Positions 34,446 to 46,440 are shown, counted from the first letter of the stretch. The stretch: 64,000 bases of DNA from Humulus lupulus (GCF_963169125.1 NC_084793.1:134766297-134830296), one strand, 5' to 3'. Program-made: numbers and translations. The notes: generated from the sequence alone by a model not told the origin.

Positions 34446-34453
34446 GTATATAG
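34446..34453 (-). promoter_or_regulatory. Possible TATA box of the methylesterase-like gene
   Basis: Minus strand TCTATATACA about 100 bp upstream of the ATG. The position is plausible, but AT-rich sequence gives such matches by chance. Confidence 0.3.
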
Positions 34454-34945
34454 AAGAGTGCATTCATTTTGTTTTATGATTATCTACAGTCAGTCAGTCA
34501 ACTTAAGTTTTTTTAATCACTTGGTCTTTTAAGAAAGTTTAGAGTAGTAATTATTAACTGAAATGATAATAAAATAATCCATGTCAGTCAAATGATTGTC
34601 CCATTTTCAATTATGAATACTCTGCTGCATTATTTTATAGCATGGAAACATGAAGGTAGCTCTCATAAAAATTTTCTACATCACTAAGCAGATTCTTCAG
34701 GATAACCCAACCCACCGTTAAAAATTAAATTTTTTACGTAGATTTTGTCAGCCATGATGTCACTCTTAATCTCGTTGAGAACTCTTGCAAAAAAACAAAA
34801 ACTAAAAAAACCCCATTAAAAACATTGTCTCAAACCATGTTAAACAAATTTTACAAACACAATTCACATTCATGTCATGATTAATGCCCCCAAAATAGCA
34901 ACAGGTAACATAATTCGTACATTTGTTTTTAGTCCGTTTCTTTAT
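34454..34945. other. Upstream flank of the methylesterase-like gene
   Basis: No repeat or frame recognised up to the Copia-D LTR start. Promoter elements cannot be named beyond the possible TATA box. Confidence 0.4.
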
Positions 34946-34996
34946 TGTTATTAGTCGGTTAGGCTATTTTTGTTTTGCCTATATAGTATATATAAA

Positions 34997-35167
34997 GAGT
35001 AATGATATGTGTTCCTAGAATATACACACAAACATTACATACAGTGATGTGACAGTTTAACATAGTCAATCACATTTATTAAAACAAGGACCCACTGTTT
35101 TAAAAAAAAGTGACACGTCACTGTGTGTAATATTTGGGGTATATTTTGGGTGCATATATCATTACTC
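34997..35167. mobile_element. Mutator-like MITE, 9-bp target duplication
   Basis: 171 bp with inverted ends GAGTAATGATATGTG and (reverse complement) GAGTAATGATATATG. The arms continue inward for about 55 bp. They are flanked by ATATATAAA at 34988-34996 and 35168-35176, a 9-bp duplication as made by Mutator-type transposases. Part of that duplication is TA-rich, so the exact length could be over-read. Confidence 0.85.
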
Positions 35168-35234
35168 ATATATAAATATTGTTACTTTGCTCTCACTTAC
35201 TTCAAGTAACATAGAGAACATTCTTTTGTCCATT

Positions 35235-36093
35235 CACTACTACAAAAAAGACATTTTAGGACTCGCGGGGCGCGAGTCCTCTATTTGAGAGCCTTAAAAA
35301 CTGAGATTTTTTACGAGTCCTAAAAGAATATTTTTAGGACTCGCATTGCGAGCCCTAAAAGAATTGACGTGAGCCCTAAAAGAATGGTTGGAGTAAGTGG
35401 CGGCGGCACCACTCCACGATGGCCATTGGGTCTAATTTTTTAGTGGGTTTTGAAGCCGAAGATGCAAGACATATGGTGGTGGTGGCAGTTCATCTTGTGG
35501 TGGCTTGAGGTGGCCGGAAAGTGGTCGAAAAGTTTGGGAAACCCCAAAATCGCATAAACTTCGACAAGCACTTTGAGGGCCTTAGGCCGCGCGTGAGGGG
35601 CTGAGCTCTGGTGGTTGGAGGTTTTGGGGGGCGGCGCATCTTGTGGGGCAGCGTGTGGCGTTCAGTGGCGACGGCAAGGCGGTCGTTTGGTCATGGCATA
35701 GATGAGCTAGAGAGAAAGAGGGAGCTTCGAGGGAGAGAGAGAGAGTGATTTGAGTGATTTTTGTGTGTGTGTTTTTTTATAATATTGAGTGATTTGAGGG
35801 ATTGGAGGGAATTTGTGATTTTTTTAAATTCAAACTTTTAAGATACACATAAGTTTTTAGGGCTTGCACCGCGTGTCCTAAAAAAATTCTTTAAGGACTC
35901 GTAATGATTGTCCTAAAAAGTCCAGAAGGTGTTTGTTAAAAAAAAAAATTCAAACTTTTAGGACTCACATAGTTTTTAGGGCTTGCGAAAGAAATTTTTT
36001 AAGGACTCACAACACAAACCCTAAAAAGTCCATGAGCTGTTTTTAGGTGAGTACCCTAAAAAAGTGTCCTCAAATGGTGTTTTTGTAGTAGTG
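35235..36093. mobile_element. Non-autonomous CACTA (En/Spm) element
   Basis: 859 bp with inverted ends CACTACTACAAAAA and TTTTTGTAGTAGTG and the 3-bp duplication ATT (35232-35234 and 36094-36096). The subterminal regions hold many copies of short motifs in both orientations, such as TTTAGGACTCGC, GAGTCCTAAAA and AGCCCTAAAA, the usual binding sites of the transposase. The middle has a GAGA-rich stretch and no transposase frame. Confidence 0.92.
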
Positions 36094-36169
36094 ATTTTCT
36101 CCTCTTTACTGAATGAAAGCCCAAGAGGCATTTTTCCTTTTCTTTCATTTTTGATCTCCCGGTCTATTA

Positions 36170-36180
36170 TGGTATCAGAG
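36170..36180 (+). other. Copia-D primer-binding site
   Basis: TGGTATCAGAG, matching the standard plant copia initiator-Met tRNA primer site. Confidence 0.85.
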
Positions 36181-36241
36181 AAATAACCTCATTTTCTTGT
36201 TTTCTTTCTTTCCATCTTTCTTCCAAATTCTCCTATTTCCC

Positions 36242-36423
36242 ATGGCTCGAACAAGATCTGGCCGCTCCACTCCTCTCTCTCCCACCATTGATCCTAAGCT
36301 TCCTCACTCCACTAATGACAACTCTACCACTCACGTTCTTGACAGTGATCGTGCCGGTCGGACCACCTCTGAAAATAATCCCTATTTTCTCTCTACTGCC
36401 GATTATCCAAGGGTTCTTATAGT
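36242..36423 (+). pseudogene. gag: Copia-D gag, N-terminal part only
   Basis: The frame reads MARTRSGRSTPLSPT, then PYFLSTADYPRVLIV, an end that resembles the NP(Y/L)FLH..DNPG..LV entry of copia gag. It is cut by Copia-E immediately after. An upstream Met at 36197 in the same frame is possible, but the Ser/Arg-rich MARTRSG start fits gag better. The rest of gag is not in the window. Confidence 0.7.
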
Positions 36424-36631
36424 TGAGAGAGAGAATGAGATTTGAAATGCTGTGAAAATTGTATTTGATTTCATTGACTAACTGAATATATATTACAAGA
36501 ATTGCTCAAGAAGCTTAGACAATAACAAGTTTTCTACAACAGAATTGGTTATAACAGAAAACCAATTTGGACAACTTGTAACAGTAGCCTAACTAACTGA
36601 GATGTCACTAGAATCAGTTACATCTCTAATA
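36424..36631 (-). repeat. Copia-E 3' LTR
   Basis: About 208 bp. The left border TGAGAGAGAG and right border near ATCTCTAATA are inferred from the polypurine tract and the end of Copia-D gag. No second LTR is in the window to confirm it. Confidence 0.6.
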
Positions 36632-36643
36632 GCCCCCCTCAAG
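36632..36643 (-). other. Copia-E polypurine tract
   Basis: Minus strand CTTGAGGGGGGC directly upstream of the 3' LTR. Confidence 0.75.
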
Positions 36644-36779
36644 CTATATTTGTAGTGCACTAAATGGAGCACTCTAAATGGAGCTTGTGACATAAAAGCT
36701 AAAATCATGGTGATGAAATAGGTTTGGTGAAAAGATATGTAGGCTGTTATTCACAGGGAATATACTAGACATCAAGTTT

Positions 36780-37181
36780 CCTATCCTGAATTTGAGCTTG
36801 AACATAGTGAACATCCAACTCAATATGTTTCGTTTTGGAATGAAAAACAGGATTTAAGGCTAAAGATTGAGCACCCTGATTATCACACCAAAGGATCGGA
36901 ACAGCAGTAGAAACTTGAATTCCAAGTTCCTTGAGCAGAGAGTGTAGCCAAATAAGCTCAGTAGCAACTGAGGCAAGAGCACGATACTATGATTCAACAC
37001 TTGATCTGGAGATAGCCTGCTGTTTATGGAAGCCCCATATGATGAGATTATCACCAAGAAAAAGACAAAAGCCAGTGGTAGATTTCCTGTCATCAAGGAT
37101 TGATGCCCAATCCGCATTAGAATAGGCTTCTAAGGTCAAGATAGTAGATGGTTTAAAATGAAGACCAAGATGAAGTTTGCC
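36780..37181 (-). pseudogene. rh: Copia-E RNase H
   Basis: In mixed frames the minus strand matches the copia RNase H: DADWASIL-type entry near 37100, TGFCLFLGDNLI, then SEATELIWL-like text and a KxNxVLWCDNQG-like segment down to about 36870. Several frame changes and stops are visible (e.g. the ORF 37117-36860 is a shadow in another frame). Confidence 0.65.
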
Positions 37182-38200
37182 TTAGATGTAACAAAGAACC
37201 CTTTTACAAGAATTCCAGTGATTTGTGGTTGGAGCCTCTAGGAACTGACTAAGCTTGTTGACTATAAAGGATAAATCAGGCCTTATGAGAGTCAAGTATT
37301 GAAGAGAACCAACTACACTTCGATACACTTCTGGCTTATCAAACAATGGACTGTCACTTAGGCATAGCTTGTTTCCAAGTGCCATTGGAGTAGGAACCTC
37401 TTTTGAGTCATCTAAGTTGGTTTTACGAATTAACTCAGATGCATATCTAGACTGAGTTAAATAAAGTCCAGCAAAGGTTTTCAGTGCTTCAAATCCTAGA
37501 AAATAGTTCATAGACCATAGAGACTTGAGAGAAAACTAAGCATGAATATCTGAAATGAGCTAGGAAATCATTGTAATGTTAGCACCTATGATGAGAATGT
37601 CATCTACATAGATTAGAAAAATTAGAGGAGGGCCTTTTGTAGATGTATAAAACAATAAAGTGTCGGATGTAGAATAATGAAACCCGCAATTAAGTATAGC
37701 ACTCTTTAATTTTTCAAACCAAGCTCGAGGTGCTTGCTTCAGACCATAGAGAGCTTTATGCAAAAGACAATCATGATGGGGATATTTGGAGTCAACAAAC
37801 CCACTAGGTTGCTTCATATAGACTTGCTCTTTCAAGTGACCATTTAAAAAGGCATTTTTGACATCTATCTGTTGAATGTTTTATCCATATGTAACTGCCA
37901 AAGATAACACAACTAGGATTGTAGATGTCTTAATGACAGGACTGAATGTGCCTATAAAGTCTAAGGCTGGTGTTTGTTGAAATCCCTTTGCAACGAGCCT
38001 GGCTTTGAGCTTGTCTAGGGAACCATTTTCCTTGTACTTTGTTCAAAAAAATCCATTTACTGCTGACTACATTGATGTTGTCTTTGGCAGAAACTAAAAT
38101 CCATGTATTGTTACTCATGAGAGCTTGAAATTCCTCTTCCATGGCTGCTTTCCATTTTGGAATTTGAAGAGCTTGATTGACTGATGTTGGCTCTTCATAC
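37182..38200 (-). pseudogene. rt: Copia-E reverse transcriptase
   Basis: Frames 38484-37930, 37835-37560 and 37511-37182 carry the blocks in order: [77 protein letters not shown] (catalytic YVDD, about 37590-37610) and NYFLGFEALKTFAGLYLTQSRYASEL. Two or more frame changes (near 37900 and 37540) and stops interrupt them. Confidence 0.88.
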
Positions 38201-38740
38201 AACTTTTGTGATGATGTAGCTAAAATGTACACTTTAGGCTTGTATATACCAGATTTTGATCTGGTTTGCATAGGATGTCTTGATGGTAACGGCGGTTGAT
38301 TCGGAGGAATTGCATTCATGCCAACTCTCTCTTCATTAGGTAAAGCGTTAGAAATATGTGGTGACAAAGTTTTAGTAGCATATGCACTAACCTCAGTGTT
38401 GTCTTGGATATGTTCCGAAGAATTTTCAGCTTCAGGGTGTACAGGAGTATCAGCTGTAATGCTACCATGGTGTGAAGTGGACATAGGATTATGTGATGAT
38501 ACCGTGTGTGAGTTTGACTCAGAGTTTGAAACTGAAGAAGGACAAGAAACTCGTGGTGTTGGTGAAAAACCAAGAGGTGCGGATGGAATGACAAAGGCAG
38601 GTGATGTGAGATTTTGTTTGAATTGGACTGAGGTAAGTGTTTGAGAGCTAGGAAATAGAGCATAGTAAGGGAATTCAAATTCATTGAAATTGACACTTCA
38701 GGCAATATAAATTATACCACTAGGATGAAGGCATTGATAC
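38201..38740 (-). pseudogene. Copia-E integrase-RT linker
   Basis: A Ser/Thr/Pro/His-rich minus-strand stretch (STSHHGSITADTPVHPEAEN and SRHPMQTRSKSGIYKPKVY) connecting integrase and reverse transcriptase. It reads on into YQCLHPSGIIYIA at 38740, the usual end of copia integrase, where a solo LTR interrupts. Confidence 0.78.
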
Positions 38741-39494
38741 TGTACGCCCTGTTTTTCCCACGGGCTGATTAGCAGGCCGAGCTTCGGACTAATCATGGTT
38801 AGTCCGTAAACATCCCCCAGGTCGGAGCTCCTGTCTTGAGGTCGTACCCCCCTTTGCTCGAGGAATCCTCAAGGACTCGCAAGACTGGAGCAAGGAATCG
38901 GAAGGCCGAAGGTCGGGTCAGATGCACAGCTCGTGGTACGAGCTGGATATGGAGGCTATGACCCCTTGTAAAGTCAACACACGCAAGATAAATGTGCATA
39001 TATCTGACATCACGTGTCTGATATCTCCCTGACTTCTCGGACACGCTGCAGGAACGTGCGTGTTCAGACATCCACGACTGGGTTGGGCCGTGCGGCCCAT
39101 TATCTCCTTACCCATCGATTTGACCATACTTATGTGTCAGGTTTAGGAATTAATCATGAATGTCACAGAGTTGATATGACAAATAAGAAGGTCACGGGAT
39201 GACCTCCTTACCAACTTCCAGGTGCCTTCTCCTATAAATATGGAGACCCCGGGAGTTGATAAGGGTTGGAAAAAATAGTCTCTGGAGAGATATACTTTGT
39301 AACCAAATACCCAGAATATATCAATAATATTGACTAGTGGAGTAGAAGGATTCTAACCTTTGAACCACTTAAAAACGTGTCTTGAGTCACCTATTTCATT
39401 CACTAAGATCTTATATCTGTTTCGGTTTTACATTCAGCGCTAATCCCTTCCTCTCTTTCTCTTAATTACCTGTTGCCGAAGAACCGCGTCAACA
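38741..39494 (+). mobile_element. Solo LTR, 754 bp, nested in Copia-E
   Basis: Starts TGTACGCCCTG, ends GCGTCAACA, with the perfect duplication GATAC at 38736-38740 and 39495-39499. A TATA box CCTATAAATA is at 39231-39240. There is no internal sequence, so a full element has been reduced to one LTR by recombination. It shares the GTCAACA end with the LTR fragments at 11302 and, in reverse, 53012. Confidence 0.9.
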
Positions 39495-39499
39495 GATAC

Positions 39500-39659
39500 C
39501 CTTTTTGAAAAGGACTATATCTAAGAAAGACACAGATTGATGTTTTGAACTCAAATATGTGTGTATTATAAGGTCATAGAAAAGGGAAACATGCACAACC
39601 AAAAACTTTTAAGAATTTGCAATCAGGGACAAGTTTATATAGACATTCAAAAGGTGACT
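39500..39659 (-). pseudogene. int: Copia-E integrase, C-terminal part
   Basis: Minus-strand translation reads SPFECLYKLVPDCKFLKVFGCACFPF, then PYNTHIFEFKTSICVFLRYS, the standard copia integrase segment before the linker. It connects directly to 38740 on one side and 41949 on the other once the solo LTRs are removed. Confidence 0.88.
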
Positions 39660-41943
39660 TGTAACGACCCAAATTCACTAATAAGGCTTAAGGGCCTTGA
39701 TTATTGTGCCAGGAGGACATTACTGGAATAATTGTGATTTAATGAGTAATTATATGTTTAATGATGCTTATATGATAATTGATTATATTATGTGGTAATA
39801 TGATATGTGATATATGCGAGAACCACATTATGATGTGGATAAATCAGCAGCCGGCGACTCGAGGCGATCCTAGGGCTAGATAGCGGGAAAAGTCACAACG
39901 GGGTATTATAATTGACTTTGGGCAAGTCAGGGGTATTTTAGGTATCAGGTAGTGATTTAGACTATCGGGTGATGAAAATAAATAATTGGAGATATATTTG
40001 AGGTTAGGGTGTCTAGGCGGGAATATTGGGGGATTTTACCATTTCGGCCTTGGGGACGGTTCCGGTACCCCGAGCCTCGGGATTAACTTAATGGATAAGT
40101 TAGACTTAAGGAAGCCTTTAGAAGAAAAACACAAACCGACTAAGCATTTTCTCTCAGCTCACTTACATGCTCAAAGGAAACCAAGGAGAGAAAAACACAG
40201 AAAACTTAAGGGAGAAGCAAGTTGGAAATTCTGAGATTTGTAGAGTGGATTTGGGAGTCTAGCTCAGGGGTTTAATCAAGGAACTGGAGCAAGATTTAAG
40301 GTAAGCATCTAACTCTGTTTTCTGTGGTTGAATTATGAGTTTTAGCTGGGTTTTAGTTAAGTGCTGAAGCAAGTTTAGTTGTGATGTTCTAAGGCAGAAT
40401 TAAGAAGGGAACTTGGGGACCTAACTTGGCCACAGCTTGGTGAAGTGATTCTACAGCAAAGGTGAGTTCTAACTCCAAGTTTAGAGGTTCTAGATTGTGT
40501 TTGAGTGGCTGTTTTAGGTGTTTGTAGCACTTGGGTTTCAGAAATGGAAAGGAGAGGATTAGAGTGTGATAGACTGTGTTTTCTTGGGAATTATGTTGCT
40601 TAGATCATGTTAAAGAAGTTGGGAGTTAATTGGTTTTGAGTTGGGGGCTTTGGGATATCTTAAGGTGAGGTTTAGAGATTGAAAATGGTGGTTTTTCTGG
40701 GTTCGAAGGGTCGGGCCGCGGCATGGTTCTTGGTGAGCCGCGGCCCTTCAAGGTTGTTGCATGCTGAGGAAGGAGGGCGGGCCGCGGCATGGTCCAAGCA
40801 ATGCCGCGGCCCTTACCTGTTTTTGTGCCTTGGATGGCTCTGTTTGGGGGCCATGCCGCGGCATGGCTGGCCTATGCCGCGGCGCTTAAGGGATTTTGGG
40901 ATTTTAAGATTTTAGGCTTGGGAATTTAACCTAGGGTGCTCGGGGTTGAGTCTTTTACCATATTTGGTGAAGTTCAATGTTCCGAGTACTAGAACTTGGC
41001 TTGGAAGCTCATTTAAGGTTGTTAATGGTGTCTTTCTTCATGGTTGTGACTAGGTGTTAAGCTAGGGCTCGAGGATCGGATCGCGCTCAAGGAGTATCGC
41101 CCATAACTAACTCATCTGAAAGCTAAAGGTAAGAAAACTGCACCTGGTTAATTATATGAGACGGGACTAAGGGCTCCCTATTGTAAAAGCTTGAAAGGAT
41201 GGTATTATGCCATGCAAGCCATTTAGTGAACCAACGGCCTAAGGGCGCCAAGGGTCTCACTAGCGCACAGGGCGCGGCTCGGCAAATGGTAGCCGAGGAC
41301 AGCTTATTATGCACTGAGCTTGGTTTAAGCGGGCTAGAGTCAGTGGGTTAAACAGAGGGTGCGGCCTAAGTCATCGGCCCTGATTAATATGTGATATGAG
41401 CAGTATATGTGGTAGAATGTATCTTGTGTTGGATTGTATATGCTGATTATCTGTTGTGGACTATCTAGTGAGTATACGTGCATATTGAGCTATTTGTCTG
41501 TTATTATTGTTTGAGTTATCTGTGATGTTTTCTTGCCGGGCCTTGGCTCACGGATGCTACGTGGTGCAGGTAAAGGCAAGGGCAAGTTAGATCAGCCCTG
41601 ACTGGAGAGCTCGGCGAGAGGAATGTACATATCCAGGTGCTCAGCCGCCTCGGTTGAGGTCTAGGCAAGGACATGGAACCTAAAGACTGTCTGTTTTGCC
41701 TTAGTATGGCTAGTGGATACTTATGTACTTTTGGAAGTCTGTAAACTTATTTTAACTTTGTGTTTATGGGATCCCTTGTTTACTACAGTTTAAATATATG
41801 AAATGAGTCTTTTGAGACCAAAACCTTTTTAACCATAGATCTTACATGTTTAGTGACACGTTTTCAAATTAATGACTCGATTAGCGAGTCCCGCACCTTT
41901 ATAAGTACACAGTGTAGCGGTCTTGGCTATCCAGGGCGTTACA
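39660..41943 (+). mobile_element. Solo LTR of a chromovirus (Tekay-like), 2284 bp, nested in Copia-E
   Basis: Starts TGTAACGACCC, ends GGGCGTTACA, flanked by TGACT at 39655-39659 and 41944-41948. The first part (TGCCAGGAGGACAT near 39708) and the last part (GGCCTTGGCTCACGGATG, GTGGTGCAGG, AAGGCAAGGG near 41540-41590) are shared with the LTR at 49092-52707. A SacII-site island lies at about 40713-40890. No internal genes remain. Confidence 0.92.
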
Positions 41944-41948
41944 TGACT

Positions 41949-42265
41949 TGTATTGACAAGTAATGGTTTGTAACCTATTAACTAAGTAGACAGTAGAGAC
42001 AAAATCATCCCACCAAAAGATTAAGGGTAATATGGCTTGAGCTAATAAGGTAAGTCCCATTTCAGTGACATGCTATGTTTTCTCTACTCTTCCTTGTTGT
42101 TGGTGTATGTGAGGGCAGGGATGCCTAAAAATAATGCCTAGTTGTTGTAGTAGAGGTTGAAGTTTTTGAAAATCCCCACCCCAATCAGCTTGTAGTCCTT
42201 TTAAAGGTAAATCAAGTTGTTTTTTTAGCTAAGTTTTTGAACTAAAGAAAGATTGAATAAGCTTC
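41949..42265 (-). pseudogene. int: Copia-E integrase core
   Basis: The minus strand reads KKQLDLPLKGLQADWGGDFQ, then LQQLGIIFRHPCPHTHQQQG (DDE-type core region) and MGLTLLAQAILPLIFWWDDFVSTVYLVNRL, all typical copia integrase. The sequence is cut at 42265 by Copia-F. A stop occurs near the RVEKT segment. Confidence 0.87.
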
Positions 42266-44109
42266 TGTTGGGGTTTTATGCCCTAATTAAAACTCAATTT
42301 CTTTGTAATCTCATTATTATCAATAAAAGAATAGAAATCATTTTTTGACTTGGTCAATCACTTTGCTCACATGTTTTATTTTCATGATTATTTGTTTAAT
42401 ATAAACTTCTATTAAATCCCGAGCATATAGCTAATCATATTTATAGTGACGTAATCACAGTGAAATATAAATATGATTATATGTTCAAAATAAGTTAGTC
42501 CTAAGATTAGTCAGTGCACATGATTTACACTGGCTTGCCAATTTACGATATGATCTACTTACATATTGTAGTGTCATGTTTTTTCCAAAACATTAGCAAT
42601 GTAGATAAGATCGGATGTATTTGTTACATCGGATTGGACCGATATTGACAGTTGATAGGATAAGTAAACATATCATTATTATCTATTCTAGTCATATCAT
42701 ATAGTTAACCATAGGTCAATTCAATCTCAATTCTGAGTGATTAGTATTCTAACTGATTATATTATTTGAGTTATTTGACTTGTTCATTACCATCTTACCC
42801 TACAAACTAGCCCATACTTACATCTTGGGAACTCGGTTGTATAATTGAGTGGGAGTGTTAATCATAGATATGAACATCTATAGCTTCTGATGAAGAAGTG
42901 AAACGATGGTTTCTTTTAGTTTGGTTCATGGTGTTAAATGATAGATATCTCAATTCATTAATTAATAATATTTTACTGAAATATCATTTACAGGGAACTA
43001 GGTGTTTTAAGAAAAAAATACAATGAGGGGTAAAACGACATTTTAGTCCCATCTCATTATAGACCGTCTATAGAGGATTGAGTGATAATTATGGTTGTAA
43101 CAATGGATAATTAATAGCGTATCTATATTTGTTATAGAGCATTCTATGAATTCAAGAGTGCAATTATGAGTTTTTAGTGGAGTCACAGGAATTAATAAGT
43201 TAGTAAATTTATTTGTTAGATTTATAATAACTTATTGGAGCTTGATTTCATAGGCCCATGGTCCCCACTGTACCTTGGATAAAATCATCTAGATAGTCTC
43301 AATTAATTGATTTAATTATCAATTAGAATTATCAAAGTTGATCAGGTCAATTTTGGATAGTTTCACAGAGTTGTACAATTTCAAGAAGAAGAGAGAAATA
43401 AGGGCAGATTTATTAATTAAGATAAATAAGTATCTAAATTAATAAATAAGTTTAAATCAAGGTAAAAATTATAAATAATAAATTTGATAAAGGATTTAAT
43501 TAATTAAATTAATAGAAAATAATACAGGCATTGATTTTAAGTCCAACGGGCTTATAATCAAATGAGAAATTTCACGGGCCTAAAGCCCATAATAATTTTG
43601 ACCTAGGGATATTAATTGGCTATTATTTTATTGATTTTTTAATTAAATAAATGACCTAATTGAGTCTATAAAAGGAATGTTATGAGAGAGTTGAAACACA
43701 AGTCAAGTCACACGTTGAAACGCAAGTTTCTGATAGGTTTTAGATTCTCTCTAGACATAAGTCCTTTCTAAGCCTCGACATTTATCTTCTATTCTTCTTC
43801 TCTCTGTGTCTATCTCATGTGTTGAGAATTGTCCACTCTAGTCTAGGTGATTCTAAGGATACTTTGGAAGGCTGTGAAGAAAATTAAGGATCGGTTCAGT
43901 TTCTTGATAATACTCTGCGACAGAAATGATACAAGGGTTAGAGAAACTGAAGGAATGATTCATTCATTCTCCTGTGTAATGTAAGTATTCTTATCATTAT
44001 TTCTATTTGAATTCAATTTAGAAACATGTTCTAGGTTATCTCATATTAATTTGTTTAATATTAGACATATATGAAAATAAATAAAGATCGTGTATAAGTT
44101 TTCCCAACA
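42266..44109 (+). repeat. Copia-F 5' LTR (1844 bp)
   Basis: Starts TGTTGGGGTTTTATG and ends TTTTCCCAACA, mirror-image ends as usual. Only this copy is in the window. A TATA box CTATAAAAGG is at 43666-43675. Confidence 0.82.
43666..43675 (+). promoter_or_regulatory. TATA box in the Copia-F 5' LTR
   Basis: CTATAAAAGG, about 440 bp before the LTR end, a plausible RNA start site. Confidence 0.55.
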
Positions 44110-44111
44110 AC

Positions 44112-44123
44112 TGGCCTCAGAGC
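44112..44123 (+). other. Copia-F primer-binding site
   Basis: TGGCCTCAGAGC, close to the usual initiator-Met tRNA primer site, with two differences. Confidence 0.7.
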
Positions 44124-46440
44124 TTTTGGTAATCTTTATTTTCATGCATAAGCATGCTAAAAATTGAATTATTTGATATGTTTGAATAATTTGATGGATT
44201 TTCATGTTTTTATGAAGCATGTTGATTTTATGTGATTATTAGCAAATTTTAAGTTATTTTGTTGTCTTTTTTATGCCATTAACTTTTATATATGATTTAT
44301 TTTGTGTAAAACATGGTAAAAAAAAATTAGAAAACATCCTTTTTTTTTTAAATTGCACAAAAAAAAATTTCGAAATTTTTCTTGGTCTGGCTGCCCATGC
44401 ATTCGCGCACCCTGCGCGCACATGCGTGCGTCACTGTTCATCCCAGATTTTTTTTAAATTTTTTTTAAAATAAAAATATGAAATTGATTATTTATAACAA
44501 AACCAAAAATATCATATTTATTTTATCATTTAAAATTGTTTTTTAAAATAATATATTTTTGTTAGTTGAGATTTAAATGATTAGATATTTTCTACAAAGA
44601 TTCAAATTCAAATTTAAAAAAAAAGACTAACAAATTAATTTTAAATCTTTTAAAAAATTGAAATATTAGAATTAAGATATCAAATATTTAAGATATTTTC
44701 TTTTAAATACTTGATATTTTTATTAAATCTTTATTTGAAAATATAAATATTTGTTTATTCTATAGTTTTTAATATTTAAATTATTTGAAATTTGTTAGTT
44801 AGATATTTTTATGGATATTTGAATTTGTTGAAGTGTTTTAAGATATTTTAGGGTTGTTATAAATATTAATATTTTATATTTTTTAAATGGTTAAAATATT
44901 AGCTTATAGTTGTAACAACACAAGATACTTTTTGAAAAACAGTTAAGATATTGATTTTAAAATTTTAAATTGGTTAAATTTTGAAAAATATCATTTTTTT
45001 CAACCAATTAAAAAAAATTAATAAATAGGATTTAAATTAACTTTGGTTAATTGTTGATAAATCTTATTTAAAGTAAATTAATATTATTTTTTCAAATTAT
45101 CCTAAAATCAAGTTGATTGTTGATAAATGAAATATAAATTAACTTTTGTTAATTGTTGATAAATTTCATTTAAATTGACTTATTTTTGTAAAAATTTAAT
45201 TCATTCGAATTTTTTGATAAATTCTAGATAATTAATAGTGATATTTTTGCAAATGAAATAAATTGTGGTATTTTTGCATAAATTCATAGAATTGCTCATA
45301 TAGTAACATGATTAGCTCATCCAATTATAACATGTCTGTTTGCACTATATGTGGTATTTTTGCAATTGGGCTTAGATGCATATAGTGACCCATATATTTG
45401 TTAGATATATGGATTTTGCCAAATAAAATATTCATAAAATAATATGTTTTATTTGGGCCCATTAGAAAATGTAAAGTTTAAATTCCTCTCTTGTGAGTGA
45501 TTTCACTTGTGAATGCCCATTTGCTTTGCATGACTATAGTGGGGTCTAACCAATTAATAACAATTAATAAAATGAATGTTTAAATTCCTCTCTATTAGGG
45601 GCCTTTGTAGTAGGAACGACATCTTGGACTCAGCCCTCCTCCATACAAGCTCAATTGTTAAGGCCCATTTACCTGAGTTTGACTGAATTGTATAGGTTCA
45701 TTATATTAGTTAAACCTAAATATTGGTTAGCAACAAATTAATTCTAAAATAATTGAATTTTTTTCAATGTGACACTTTAGAATTAATAGGAAATTATAGG
45801 ACTTTGGTTTTTAAAATTCTTTTTTTTTTTTTGAATTTTTGGCAAACTGTAGTCATTAATTTTCTAAAAATAAATAATAAAAATACTATTTTAATTTTAT
45901 AATGAGCTTATTTTAAGAATTATATTCGATCTCCACCGTTGATTTAACAAAGTCAATAGCTTAATGGGGCCTCGAGACGCTTTGATTCGTCCCCCTACAA
46001 AAGGTGTTCATTAGTTATTTTGATAAGGTTAGATTTCGAAAGATAGATAATTATAGGTCAAATTCTACTACACTCACCCCTACGGTGACTACTAGGACTA
46101 AATATATGATTATCGAAACCGTGGGTCTAGCTCATAAAATAAGAGATTTTGTTTTCTTATTTTGATTAAATAGTAGGTTGTTAATAATGGTGTCCATTAT
46201 TAAATAAGTTTACAACTTGGTTTAACTAGTTGTATTTTTTACTCTTGTCGATCGGGACAAGGATATCATAGATTAGTTAAAACCCTAAAGAAATAGAGAT
46301 ATGATTATTTTTGTATTTTTTTCTCATATCTTACATATTTTGATATATGTTGTGCTATTTCTTGAAATTTGTGTGAATAGGAGTTTTATTGAGCAAATGT
46401 GATTGATTTCTATTTTATTGATAATTGGTAGTTTTAAGTT
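44124..46440 (+). other. Copia-F leader, AT-rich, no gene
   Basis: A 2.3-kb AT-rich stretch with no frame. It contains a block GGGCCTTTGTAGTAGG, then GACTCAGCCCTCCTCC (about 45598-45645), resembling one in the Gypsy-G leader at 56105-56150. Confidence 0.6.

Larger units (their letters stand above)
34946..36169 (+). repeat. Copia-D 5' LTR with two nested DNA transposons
   Basis: The LTR starts TGTTATTAGTCGG and ends before the primer site. Removing the Mutator-like MITE and the CACTA element with their duplications leaves about 180 bp. A TATATAAA box is at about 34989-34996, right at the MITE insertion site. The 3' end (CTATTA) is not a clean CA, so the exact border is uncertain. Confidence 0.65.
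36424..42265 (-). mobile_element. Copia-E: Ty1/copia element (RE1-like), 3' half only in the window
   Basis: Minus-strand order from left to right: 3' LTR, RNase H, reverse transcriptase, linker, integrase end, then integrase core up to 42265. There Copia-F is inserted, and the element continues beyond the right edge if it is complete. It holds solo LTRs at 38741-39494 and 39660-41943. Removing both joins consecutive parts of one integrase frame, which is good evidence that the boundaries are right. Confidence 0.88.

Noticed and set aside
39986..40915. Plus-strand frames inside the 39660-41943 solo LTR
   Set aside because: They are within LTR sequence and are not preserved in the related LTR at 49092-52707.
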